64,000 nucleotides of DNA, taken from positions 6,076,001 through 6,140,000 of the forward strand of contig NC_135002.1 in the NCBI RefSeq assembly GCF_051020985.1, given 5' to 3'. Below are positions 25,339 through 35,348 of the stretch, in pieces; position 1 is the stretch's first letter; every line of letters starts with the position of its first letter. Both the position numbers and the translations under genes were made by a program. Under the pieces are notes generated by a model that made no database searches, was not told the DNA's origin, and saw only the letters and a program-made list of their open reading frames with translations. Origin of the DNA: Nomia melanderi (lineage: Eukaryota > Arthropoda > Insecta > Hymenoptera > Halictidae).

Positions 25339-25696
25339 TTAAAACTAAACCTACCGAGCAGTTCAATCGACTTTTTAACGTTTGTCTGTGGAAACTCCAA
25401 GAGTCCATCCGTTGAGACTTTAATTGATTTACAATTCAGTTCGCGTATTGCTAAATCAATTTCTGGGATAATTTCTCAGAGAAATATCCTTTATCTTTTC
25501 AACACTTGCCTGATGCCTTCTTTTTGCAATTATCAGAAAGGTAACAAATGTTTCTCCGAGAGATTATTAAAGAAATTCATTTAGCACTACGCAAATTGAA
25601 TTGTAAATCAATTAAAGTCCGAACAGATGCACTCTTGGAGTTTCTATAGCGAAATTTTGAAAATTCAATTGAACTGCTCGGTAGTTTTAGTGTAAA
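25339..25696. mobile_element. Foldback TTAA-type element with family F termini
   Basis: The whole 358 bp is one long inverted repeat. The left arm from 25343 and the reverse complement of the right arm agree at roughly 85% over the first 120 nt ('ctaccgagcagttcaat', 'gaaactccaagagt', 'gactttaattgattt' occur in both), then more weakly to a centre near 25517. The ends (TTAAAACTAAACCTACCG and TTTACACTAAAACTACCG) match the family F terminus TTAACACTAAAACTACCG. A transcript would fold into a long imperfect hairpin. Confidence 0.85.
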
Positions 25697-25759
25697 TAAT
25701 TGCGTAAAGAAGAAATCAGGTATGGATCATTTTGAGCCGTCTGGTGGGTTCAGTGTTAA
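25697..25759 (-). mobile_element. Fragment of a family F element (F4)
   Basis: The reverse complement begins TTAACACTGAACCCACCAG and continues 'ggctcaaaatgatccat', aligning with the left end of F2 (TTAACACTAAAACTACCGAC, 'gggtcaaactgatccat'). TTAA lies at 25756-25759. The similarity runs up to the foldback's edge at 25696, which suggests that the foldback inserted into this older F copy; the other half, upstream of 25339, is too worn to align with confidence. Confidence 0.6.
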
Positions 25760-27376
25760 TGTCGGATCGAAAGCTAGGTCATTAGCGACTAACGCTGATA
25801 ATTCTATCTAGCAGGTATTCAACTGTAATCGTACGTTTGTAGAAAACTTTCGAAAACGTTTCACTTTAATTACCTTTGCGCGATTCAATTTCCAAGTAAT
25901 AATCCGCGCTGAAAAGTAACCGGAAACTGTGCGGAGCGAGCGAGCGAGCGAGCGAGCGTGCCTCGACCCGCCCGCTTCCATCGACCGCATAATCGATCAA
26001 TCGGCTGTCGGCCGGCAATTTAAATCGAAGTGTCGAACTTCGTTAACCGCGGTCTTGTCCCTTGTTCCGCGTAATTCGATTAAATTACGAGCAATATTAC
26101 TTTGTACGTCGTCGCCGCGGTATCTGTTGAAAGCGATCTTCTCGGAATCGAGAGAAGGACGCCGCGAGGAATGGAGAAGGGAACTGAATTTCATTCGCGG
26201 GGGAAATTATTCGAGAAACTCGGTCACCAAGAATGCAAATATTTAGGCCGTTTAGCGAGCTAGCCGCTAAAGATCGATTACCGACGATTAACCGGCTCGT
26301 AATCGATCAACCGATCGAACGGACACGAAATAGTCCGCGAGAATGATGTCGGCTACAACCTGTAAGCCCACGCCGTCCGTCTGCAGCTACAGGGTGGGTC
26401 ATACGAACGGAAACAAGAAGAAATATCAAGTTGTAGTGTAGATAAGCTCGGTTACAAGTCTGTACACACTCTAATCCTCGGTATACGTGATTAACTAAGT
26501 CACTGCGATTAACCGGGAGCCACTGGTAGTCGGATTAAACACTCCTACTTCGTTGCTTCATGAAGCTACTGATATAATTTTATTTCATCGAGTTCCTGTA
26601 CATTTATTTATTTCAAACACATTATTATTTCTATAAATTTAAATAGTTTAATAAAAATATTGAATTACGATCAGATCGAAAATTCCGATACTCCGCGTCT
26701 AAGATAATTCGTTGATTCATTTGTATCTTACGCAGCACGGATATTTAATCGAATTATCCGATCGCAAAGAGGTTTCCTCTGATATAAAGTAATTCACAAT
26801 TCGTTTACACATTTGAAAGATATCGATGATTTAGTCAAGTATAAAATTATCGAGAGATCAATTGCTATGAAAAATCCTAACTCGACGGATTCCATTTCGT
26901 TGAGAAAACTCCTTCGATCGCGTGCGACTTCGAAGGCTACCGATTCGTTAGTCGACGCGTTGATCAAAGGGACGAGGTGAAAAAACGAACGGTAGAAGTA
27001 CGATCGAGCCGCGCGGCTGATAGAGTCCTCGCGTTCGAAAGATTGCGAACGATGTTACGTTGTCTGATCTCTGGTCGTTGGCTGGTCCCGATGGGAAGAG
27101 CCCGGGCACGGATAGAAAGGGAAAGAGAATGAAAGGCCGACACAGGGGGGGAGGGGCGGAGGGCGCAGAAGGGGGCAATCAAATTGCGGACGAGCGTAAA
27201 CAAGCGAGCGAAATTAACCTTCCAATTTCTGCGGCTTGTTGCTAAATAATCGATTGCCGCGTACCGAACTCCGTGCCGCTTTGCTGCGGCGTTGGCGTGC
27301 GGCAACAGGTGTGAGTCGGCCGGCTGATGTTACACGACGCGGACCTGACCGTTCGCCTTTGTGACGACGGCGAACC
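25760..27376. other. Gene-free background, 25.8-27.4 kb
   Basis: No gene recognised. The segment contains (GAGC)n at 25934-25958, an AT-rich patch at about 26570-26900, and a moderately GC-rich patch with purine runs at 27100-27190. Confidence 0.6.
25934..25958. repeat. (GAGC)6 microsatellite
   Basis: Six tandem GAGC units. Confidence 0.9.
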
Positions 27377-27565
27377 TTAACGCGTTCATTGCCACGAGAA
27401 TTTTCAATGTTTCGTGTATTGTTTTCACAGTGAAAATCGAGACACCATTGATTACTTGGTATCGTAATTCTTAGTATTTAATAACGCTGTCAAACGTTTT
27501 CGTTTGACGTTGATCATCTCATGTATTGCAACAGTAATTGACCATAGTGGCAGTCGACACGTTAA
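27377..27565. mobile_element. TTAA element, family E copy E1
   Basis: TTAA at 27377-27380 starts TTAACGCGTTCATTGCCACG; the right terminus, reverse-complemented, is TTAACGTGTCGACTGCCACT, with TTAA at 27562-27565. It has 181 bp between the TTAAs, AT-rich and without coding capacity. The termini resemble E2 (TTAACACGTTGAATGCCACG). Confidence 0.8.
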
Positions 27566-28322
27566 CCGAGGATTTGGATGGTTGGAACGAGTACAGAGTA
27601 TTTAGATCATTCCTACTATAACGTTGATTGTACAATTGTGTGGTAATCTGATACAGGTTTATACATCATTAATATATAGTAGTTCCCAGTGTTCAGAACG
27701 TCAACCTGCAGATATCTGAGCCGAAGCCATAACGAACATTCCATCGAAGTTCAATACCGAAACTTTACCGATAACATCAGAATGAAACTCGCGCCGAAAC
27801 TTCAAGCCGAAACCCTCGATCGCGTATTCACGGTGATCCACTGAGACTTCGACTTTTATCCCACACGAGTTCTCTCGCAGCTCGGAACAGGTACCATTTT
27901 ACGATCCGGCCATTATATACTCGGTATCCGACGCGATCTCGAGGCTCTCTATCAAACAAGTATAAACAGTGGCCGGAGTCTACGAGGAAAGCCCACGCGC
28001 GATCCGGGCGTAATCGTTCGAAGGAAAGCCGTCTGGAAACTGAAAGCCGCGTCGGCGCATCGCGTTGTCCCATAAATCCACGAAAGCCGGCGGAACGGGG
28101 AGCGTTTTCGGATCCATCCAGTCCGCGCGTCGATTCAATTCGAGCGGCTTTTATCTCCGGCGCGGAACGGACGCAAATACGCCGGCTCGGAAAAAGGAAC
28201 AACGGCGACAACAACGACAACTACCACCCCCGGCCCTAACGGGACGATGGAAAAAAAAGGGAAGAGAGGAGTCTATCCGACTCGGCGAGCGGTGTAATCG
28301 GTGTTCGGCAGAGAGAGAAAGG

Positions 28323-28358
<36 letters not shown>

Positions 28359-29031
28359 ACCGGCGCGGCGTCACGACGCGACGCATCGTGTGACGGGGGC
28401 CCGATCGACGCCGGATAAGCCGCGGCAACTATTTCGAGTTATAGCTCGGCGAGAGAGTTACGGGCCGCTCGCGGGATTTATTAATCGCGGCAACGACTGA
28501 CTCGAACCTCCGTCCCTCTTCGCTCTCTTTTTTCCCTTCCCTTTCAACCCCCCCTCTTTTCCTTTTTCATTTTACGGTCATCCTCTAAATGATAGCCTCC
28601 ATCTCTGATGCTCTTCATCTTTCGGTTTATTCTAATCCTCGCGGTATTGGCGATTAACACGTTTCAGGCGGATGGGATTCGATCGTACTCATTTGTACGT
28701 TGCTTGCAGGTTGATAATGTAGGTGGTGAGATGATATTGTGGGTCTCGAGGCGGTATCGATGTTCTAGGTACTGTAGTTTTCAACGCGATAGGTCTCGGA
28801 GCTACGGTTTTTCAAGCGATACGTGGTACCGAATGATGATAGTCTTTTGCGAGACGATACCGTAGGGTCCGAGGTGATTTCGGAATTTGTGAGGCAATCG
28901 TTCATGTGTCGGGGCAATACTGTAGCTTTCAAGGTTATAGTCTTGTCTAGTCTACGGAGCGACACTAGCTCTCGAAGCGGTGATGCAGGTCCGAGAACTA
29001 AAGTGTAGGTTCCAAGGTGATGTTTTCGATC
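27566..29031. other. Gene-free background, 27.6-29.0 kb
   Basis: No gene recognised. A CpG-rich island spans about 27830-28500 with a GA run inside, followed by a pyrimidine tract at 28500-28580. From about 28735 to 29020 the sequence has a loosely repeating 'gtctcgaggcggta' / 'ctgtagttttcaa' pattern that may be a very degraded minisatellite. Confidence 0.55.
28325..28357. repeat. (GA)n microsatellite
   Basis: An uninterrupted GA run of about 16 units. Confidence 0.95.
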
Positions 29032-29244
29032 TTAACCCTAATCGGACCATGATGTGTCTTTCTGATTTGACTTTTTACTGAAATTTTTTCACTGTTTCAT
29101 ATTGCATTTCCAAAAGTTTCTTTGGGCTTTTAAAATTTGGGCCCCAGAAACAGTAATATTTTAATCATTCCTTTTATTCTCTTAAGTGACTGACAGTGAC
29201 ATCGTGCTGCGATTTATAAAAACACGTGGTACGATTAGGGTTAA
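29032..29244 (+). mobile_element. TTAA element, family B copy B2
   Basis: TTAA at 29032-29035 starts TTAACCCTAATCGGACCATG; the right terminus, reverse-complemented, is TTAACCCTAATCGTACCACG, with TTAA at 29241-29244. It aligns with B3 at 56398 along its length ('gactttttactgaaatttttt', 'tttcatattgcatttcc', 'gggcttttaaaatttggg'). A subterminal hairpin, GTGACTGACAGTGAC-like, lies near 29186-29200. It is immediately followed by a minisatellite. Confidence 0.9.
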
Positions 29245-29289
29245 ACCAATGCTACACTTATAGAAGACGGTACTGTTTGTTTTGAAATT

Positions 29290-29567
29290 AATACTCTAAA
29301 TAAGCAATACCCTAAACTCTAAACAATACCCTAAATTATAAGCAGAACCCTAAGTTCTAAGTAATACCCTAAATTCTAAGCAATACCCTAAATTATAAGC
29401 AGAACCCTAAGTTCTAAGTAATACCCTAAATTCCAAGCAATACCCTAAAATCTAAGCAATACCCTAAAATCTAAGCAGTGCCCTAAGTTCTAAGTAATAC
29501 CCTAAACTCTAAGCAATACCCTAAAATCTAAGCAATACCCTAAGTTCTAAGCAATACACCAAGTTCC
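29290..29567. repeat. 19-bp minisatellite with 57-bp higher-order period
   Basis: About 14 units of a 19-mer with consensus AATACCCTAAATTCTAAGC. A three-unit block (57 bp; the middle unit starts AGAACCCTAAGTT) repeats at least twice near 29325-29440. Each unit contains CCCTAA, which resembles but does not equal the common insect telomere repeat CCTAA; the 19-bp spacing shows that it is not telomeric. Confidence 0.93.
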
Positions 29568-30228
29568 ATACTTCCTAAGACGACACATAGGTCCCAAATC
29601 AGACCATATCCGCCCTATATTCAAATTTTGTTGATGCTCACCGGTCAACAGCTTCCATCCATCCCAAATGTGTCAATTTCGCTCGATATCGAATTTAACG
29701 AGCGGCCACGAAAAATCCAGCTTCTAGATCGGCGAATCGATTCGACCGACACGGAACGAACGAAAAAATAAAGTATCCGGTCAGGGGACACTGTTGGAAA
29801 TATGTACCGGTGACTTGTATCTGATAGTCTTCAGGAGGCCGCGCAGCTGGATTTATAGTGGCCCGGTCATCGCCTTGATGGTTTTATGAAACCTCGCGCA
29901 ATGAATCTCTCTCTCGGCCCGTGTCTCGGTCGCCGCGGCGCGTAATTCATTACGCTCGCGCGTGTCGCGCGTGTCGTAAATATAGCGCGGCGGATCGCTC
30001 GTTAACGCGGTTCGACCCGGTTGTCCGGGTCGAGAAATCGGGTCGCGACCGAAATTTGGTCGCGATAAGCTAGCTGCTTTTGGGTATCGGGTTAAGAGTT
30101 TCATTCGCTAACTCGCCCGATATTTGAATTAGTGGATTCGCAGCGATCCATTAGTGAATTAGAAATCGTTACGTTACCGATCGATTAATTCTTGCTTCGA
30201 CGTTATCGAATTAAAGACGCTCGGACTA
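29568..30228. other. Gene-free background, 29.6-30.2 kb
   Basis: No gene recognised. CpG-rich at about 29690-30080. An 83-codon minus-strand frame has no recognisable domain. Confidence 0.6.
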
Positions 30229-30465
30229 TTAACACGTTGAATGCCACGGAAATTTCGGTCTTTTGCCTATGAACTGTATTGATTTTTTAAATAAAATATT
30301 AATATATTCAAGTTTTTTTTTAATTTTATATATTTTGATATCGTTTCTTGATGTTTTCGGTGCTTTGTAACGTATACAGCTATTCTTGACCATGTATCTA
30401 TTAAAAATATTTTGTTGCAAAAATTAACGTACCACATGTGGTACACGTGACACTGAACGTATTAA
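30229..30465. mobile_element. TTAA element, family E copy E2
   Basis: TTAA at 30229-30232 starts TTAACACGTTGAATGCCACG; the right terminus, reverse-complemented, is TTAATACGTTCAGTGTCACG, with TTAA at 30462-30465. The interior is A/T-rich (ttttttttt, aatattaatata). A perfect 16-bp palindrome lies near the right end (30429-30444). Its right TTAA is also the left TTAA of F2. Confidence 0.85.
30429..30444. repeat. Perfect 16-bp palindrome GTACCACATGTGGTAC
   Basis: A fully self-complementary 16-mer, 18 nt from the right TTAA of E2. It may be a subterminal transposase-binding or hairpin feature; similar small hairpins occur in families B, C, H, I and J. Confidence 0.9.
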
Positions 30466-30674
30466 CACTAAAACTACCGACCGGGTCAAACTGATCCATT
30501 TCAGAATTTTTATTTTGCGAGTATTTAAATTACGAATGGGTTTATACGAAAGATTTTTAATTAGATTCGTGCATTCGCGCAGATACATTAGGGGACTCTG
30601 CATCTGAAGAAACGTATTATTCTAATTGTTATAGAAAATTAATCGCTCTAACGGCTCGCTAGCTTCAGTGCTAA
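30462..30674 (+). mobile_element. TTAA element, family F copy F2
   Basis: TTAA at 30462-30465 (shared with E2) starts TTAACACTAAAACTACCGAC; the right terminus, reverse-complemented, is TTAGCACTGAAGCTAGCGAG, its TTAA decayed to CTAA at 30671-30674. It matches F1 at both termini and at the interior 'tacgaaagat' motif. Confidence 0.82.
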
Positions 30675-33417
30675 ATCGTCAATTTAATCCTGAAAATAAG
30701 TGAAGACAGAAATCTTCGATCGCTGCATCGGTCATTACGATATTCCAATATAGATCGCTGCATTGAACTCAAAACGAGGACACTTCCCGAACTCGATACG
30801 TACCTCCGAGCAACACTGAATAATACCATTCTCCAGCGTACCTTTACCGAAATCGAGAATTCCGTGCTCCGAGCGCACGCGAGACACAACAAACCCGTTT
30901 CTCCGGAATACGAAATTAATGCATCCACCATCGATCATTTCGCGATTTCCCCCGGAAGTCTCCAGCCGCTTGATCTATTCAGTTCTAGCTGGGTCCGAGC
31001 TCGATATACCAGAACCGATTAAAAGAACCGTCCGGCTTTCCCTCGTCCGAATCGATATAATGCACGCCGGGTCGGGCCTGAATTTCGCCGGAGATCGTGC
31101 AAGTGTTCTCCCCGATAATAAACGTTCTCGCGAAACAGGAACGAGAGAGAAAAAGCGAAGAGAAAAAGAAAATGGTCGAAGACAGAAAGACGGAGGCAGA
31201 GAGACACAGACGAGTCGGGCTGGGACCCTTATCGATTATCTCGCGGCTCGTAATTAATGTCTCATTAATATGAGAAATCGACGGACCGTTATCGATATCT
31301 TGCAGCCCGTAGCGGTCGTCTCCTCTGTTTTCTCGGAAAACAGTTTCGTCATATTTTATCCGCTTTTATTATCGGCTCGTATCAACGCGAACGCGGCTCC
31401 CAGTCGATTTTTCACCGCGACAGCGCTGCGCCGTGCGTGCGTATGTCCGTGCGTGCGTGCGTGTATCCTTCGGCCGCGTTCCCAACCGCCGTGGATATCG
31501 GCGAGGTGTGCACGCACCGTGTCCTGTGTACTACGCCTAAGTTTATCGTCTACCTACACGCGTTTACGTCCGGAGGACGTATGGACAGCCGACTTTCCAC
31601 GCCTCGCGCTCGCGCTCGCGCTCTATCGCTCGCTCGCTCGCTCGCCCCGGTATGCGGCCGCCAGATTACGATTTGTCGTTAGCACCGCGATAAACTTTAT
31701 GTTCCGCCGGCGATATCGGCCCGATTCGAAACGCGTAAAACATTATTCGCCGCCGCCGCGCGGCCTGGCAACACTTCGACGCCGTCGCTTGATCGAAGGG
31801 TCCGCGCCGTGTCCTGCCGATTTTTCTCGGATTTACTCGTACCGCCGTCGCTTGGCCGCTCGTAGATCGTGGATCGTGGATTTCGCGAGCGATAGCTGTC
31901 TGCGAATGTTTCGTGTAATAAGGTAGTCGAGTTTGCTTGGGATTTATTGTGCACGTATCGGCCGCGTTCTTGTCACGAACTGATCGGTCGCTACGGTTCT
32001 AGGAAGATTCTTTTTTGGGAAGTTCGCGGTTAGTCGCCTGGTGTGCGAGGGTTTGAGGAAGTCGAGTGTAGGACTCGCGTGAGGGAACTAGGTGCATGGT
32101 TATTTTACGTTTTTGACTGTTGAACGATCGTGTCTTCGCGTTTCAGCTGGTTCGAAGGGACGAGAATTATCTTCATTTCGAGCGTTACATTCAGAACAAT
32201 ACTCCTTGATCTAGAGTTCTGCATTGTAGAAATAGTCGTGCTACAATAGGATCTGTATTAATTATTACGCGAATTCTTAACCGACACCGCGCGATTCCGG
32301 TTTCCGGCGACAATGAATTCCACCGAGGGAAGCAAGGATTCGCGGGAAGAATCATCATTTTCACCCGAGTCCGTCGATCCCGCGTCTCTGGAAACCGCAT
32401 ATTTCCATGCAAATCCCTCGCGGAGAAGACACGGGAATTACGTAGAGACGTTTCTTTCCCGGCGGATGATCATGCAAGAATGAAACGGCCCGTGTAAAGG
32501 TTCGTTAACGTTCCTAATTATTTTATTCCAGCGCAATCTATCCCATCGGCTCTAGCCAACACACGGAATCCGCCGGTGTATTAACAATCGGAATTTTTCC
32601 TTCGTTTCCCCGTGCGCATTATCCGGGACGGTAGATAACGATCCGGGCGCGGAGGAGAGCAACGAGATCCCGTCGTCGTTGGAAATGACTAACAATCGAT
32701 CTTTAAGCCCGAACGGTGCGTTCCGGGGAAATATATTTATTTTCTCATAAACCGGTCGGAAAGCAACGCGCCGCTCGTTATCGTATCGCAGCCGCCGCTT
32801 ACCGAGATACCCGTTGCGTTTACATTGTTATTCAGCATTACGTAATAATAATATACTTTGAGATAGACCGCGGTTTCCGCGTGTATCTTGGCGAACGCCG
32901 CCGCGCCGGCCGAGCGTACGCGCCTCACAATATGTCCGATCGCGTAGATAACCGAGGCGGCTTGAAATGCAAGCGCGGTTCGCTCGTCTAAGTGGCGGGT
33001 CCGTTGTCGCTCCCATTGTACGATGGGTCGATTGTTTCTATTCAGGTTCCCGTTAACGGTGCGTATCCTGACTCTTCCTCGGCGCAACGTTTTCCTAATT
33101 GCACCGCTTGCCTCGCCGCGATATCGATGCGCTTACTCGATCCCACCTGCTCGCCGTTCAACATTCTTCCGAACGGCTTGCGACTTCGTTGCGGTTTCAG
33201 ATAAAAGGCGCAAGAAAGTTGAACGTTACGTGGGGATAAGCCATTTCTCTTTTCCTGAATCTTTCGGTAGAGAAGGAACGTTTTGCTTTTTGTAGGATGG
33301 TTTCGCATTTGTTATAGAGGACCTCGTTCGTGGGATCAGTTTCGGTTGAAGTGGTAGTTGTCCATAGATAGACGCGGTTTTAGTGTATAGCGTGCGTGTT
33401 AGAGGAATAGTTGATTT
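30675..33417. other. Gene-free background with CpG islands, 30.7-33.4 kb
   Basis: No gene recognised. A broad CpG-rich zone covers about 30880-31910 and 32260-33190. It includes purine runs (31130-31210), GTGC runs (31436-31470), CGCT runs, and TTATC/GATAA words at 31088-31375. A 218-codon frame at 31270-31926 is R/A/S-rich, overlaps other frames and has no recognisable domain. Confidence 0.6.
31604..31643. repeat. (CGCGCT)n and (CGCT)n microsatellites
   Basis: Three CGCGCT-type units are followed by about four CGCT units, separated by a few bases. Confidence 0.85.
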
Positions 33418-33650
33418 TTAACCGTTTGAGTGCTGGGGGCGCTTCTGTTTATCAGTATAAATTTTGTTACTATATTCTTCAAGAAATAAATCGAAGTAAA
33501 TTTATTTCAATATATGTTATTTTTTGGTATTTTTTTGTAATACAATACTTGTGATCTCATTAGATAACTACTCTTATTAATTCTTTTGCGTACCAATCAC
33601 TTCAATTTTGGTAAATGTCCACAAAAGTTGTTTAGCATCCAAACGGCTAA
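33418..33650 (+). mobile_element. TTAA element, family C copy C1
   Basis: TTAA at 33418-33421 starts TTAACCGTTTGAGTGCTG; the right terminus, reverse-complemented, is TTAGCCGTTTGGATGC, its TTAA decayed to CTAA at 33647-33650. The interior ('aagaaataaatcgaagtaaat', 'tgtgatctcattagataact') matches C3 closely and C2 in reverse. Termini begin CC rather than CCC. Confidence 0.85.
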
Positions 33651-33740
33651 TATGGAGTAGAAATAAGGAATAAAGCTACGATCGAGAAAAGAATGATCAA
33701 AAAAGGGAACGTATGATCCAAGTAACCTGAATATGTCGTC
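33651..33740 (+). repeat. Flank shared by C1 and C3
   Basis: Directly after C1's right end, about 90 bp ('ggagtagaaataaggaataa' ... 'gatccaagtaacct' ... 'gtcaaattc') match the sequence after C3 at 63897-64000. The left flanks of the two copies do not match. This may be a larger composite element or co-mobilised flank. Confidence 0.8.
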
Positions 33741-34050
33741 AAATTCTCCAAAAAATAAAGAAAAGAGCAAAAGAAAAAGAAAGGAATTCCCAAACTCCCC
33801 GGAATAAAAACCGCGACCAAGGAAATCCGAAGAAAAACGGCCTAAAAGCGAAAGAACGATCGAAAAAATGATGCTTGACGCGAGGGCAACACAATGGTGG
33901 CCGGTGGTGGTATATCGCGGGGCGGACTGGTCCCGATCGTGTTCGTCCGGCGGGCTCTCACGCTTCCCGCATCATCGTCGTGGATCGAAGGGGCTCGGGC
34001 ACAGAGCGCGGCGCGGAGCGGGGCCCTACACGATTGGGTAGCCAGCCGCT

Positions 34051-34074
34051 CGGCGCGGCGCGGCGCGGCGCGGC
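34051..34074. repeat. (CGGCG)n pentanucleotide array
   Basis: Nearly five units of CGGCG. Confidence 0.9.
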
Positions 34075-34265
34075 AGCAGCCGGGCCATGGGCTTCGGGAA
34101 CGGTAACGCTTCAGGCTGTGTGCGTTGCGATCCCGTATCTCTCGTTACACTTATGCAACCCGAGATTTATTGCCGATGATTATGCGCGGATGGAAGTACG
34201 CGGCGGAGGAGGTGGGGTCTCGCCCTCGGGTGGTTCGCCCGGTTCGAGATATCGAACGGCCACTA

Positions 34266-34310
34266 TCGATTGACGTGGCCACGCCGTCCTCGATATATCC
34301 TCTATCGATG
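34266..34310 (+). repeat. 45-bp dispersed direct repeat, copy 1
   Basis: This starts TCGATTGACGT and ends GATATATCCTCTATCGATG; it matches 35304-35348 at 38 of 45 positions, in the same orientation 1038 bp away. Mismatches concentrate in the middle 15 bases. Confidence 0.6.
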
Positions 34311-35303
34311 GCAACGCTGCCCGGTACTCTCTCTCTCTGTCTCTCTGTCTCCCTCCCTCTCTCCCTCGTTCCGTATCTGCTGCTTTCTCTTGCTCTCTTC
34401 GTTTCATCGAGCCAGAATCATGAGCTCTGTCGCGCCGGGAGGACAGCGAACGGAATATGATTTCATATCCATTTCTCCGGCAACCCGCCTCTCTGCCTCG
34501 CTCCTCTTCCCGGACACGTTAATCAGATCTATTGGTCACGAGGACGATCGTTGCTCGTTCTCTCCTCGATCCTGAGTTTTATTTAATTTTCGCGGGACGA
34601 TCGTGACCGCCTACGGCGATCCGTTGTTAACATTGTTTTTATCGTTTTCGTACGAAAGATTTGGAGCTTCGACGCGCGATGCGTGAGACCGTCGAACGGC
34701 GCTTCGGTTGGGATTGAATCGCCGCGATTCGTTGGGGAACTTCGTTTGAGATCGGAGTTGGTGAAAGTTGGAATTGTTCGAGGTGGAAGTCGGAAGTGGG
34801 AAGTGTTTATGATGGAACGGGTTGGAAGTTGAGATCGCTTCGGATCGAAGTTCGTTGAGATGGATTATTTCGGACAGGAATCATTTAAGGTTGGGGACTT
34901 TTGACTTTGTGACTTTGTCTTGTAACGACGAGTAACCACAGTTATTGCATTGTCATCGCAATGAAACTCAACATGGAAACCAAAGAGATACCGCGACACG
35001 TGACATTTAAAGCAGTTCCATTTGCTGCCGAAGCAAATCGAACGGAACTCTGAAAAAATCCATCGCTCCGATGGTATGCGATCGATTGTCCCAATAAAAT
35101 CCTGCGACCGTCAGACCGTTAAGAGAAATGTTACGTTTGATATATAACATATTCAGACACGTCCTGAACCGATCCTGCATATCTATGCAGGCCAGCGCGA
35201 CCTCCATCTCCCGCCTGCATCGTGTTTTTAATTGTACCAGTTAATTTTATGCCGGTTAATGCTGGTCGACCGTAGATATCGAGCGACCGTTATCTTCCAG
35301 ATC

Positions 35304-35348
35304 TCGATTGACGTTGCAGAGGCGTCCCCGATATATCTTCTATCGATG
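35304..35348 (+). repeat. 45-bp dispersed direct repeat, copy 2
   Basis: Partner of 34266-34310: the outer blocks TCGATTGACGT and GATATATC(T)TCTATCGATG are conserved and the centre is diverged. Confidence 0.6.

Noticed and set aside
29290..29567. Interstitial telomere array
   Set aside because: CCCTAA occurs only once per 19-bp unit; insect telomere arrays are usually uninterrupted CCTAA (TTAGG) repeats.
31270..31926. 218-codon plus-strand frame
   Set aside because: R/A/S-rich translation of CGCT and GTGC simple repeats in a CpG island.
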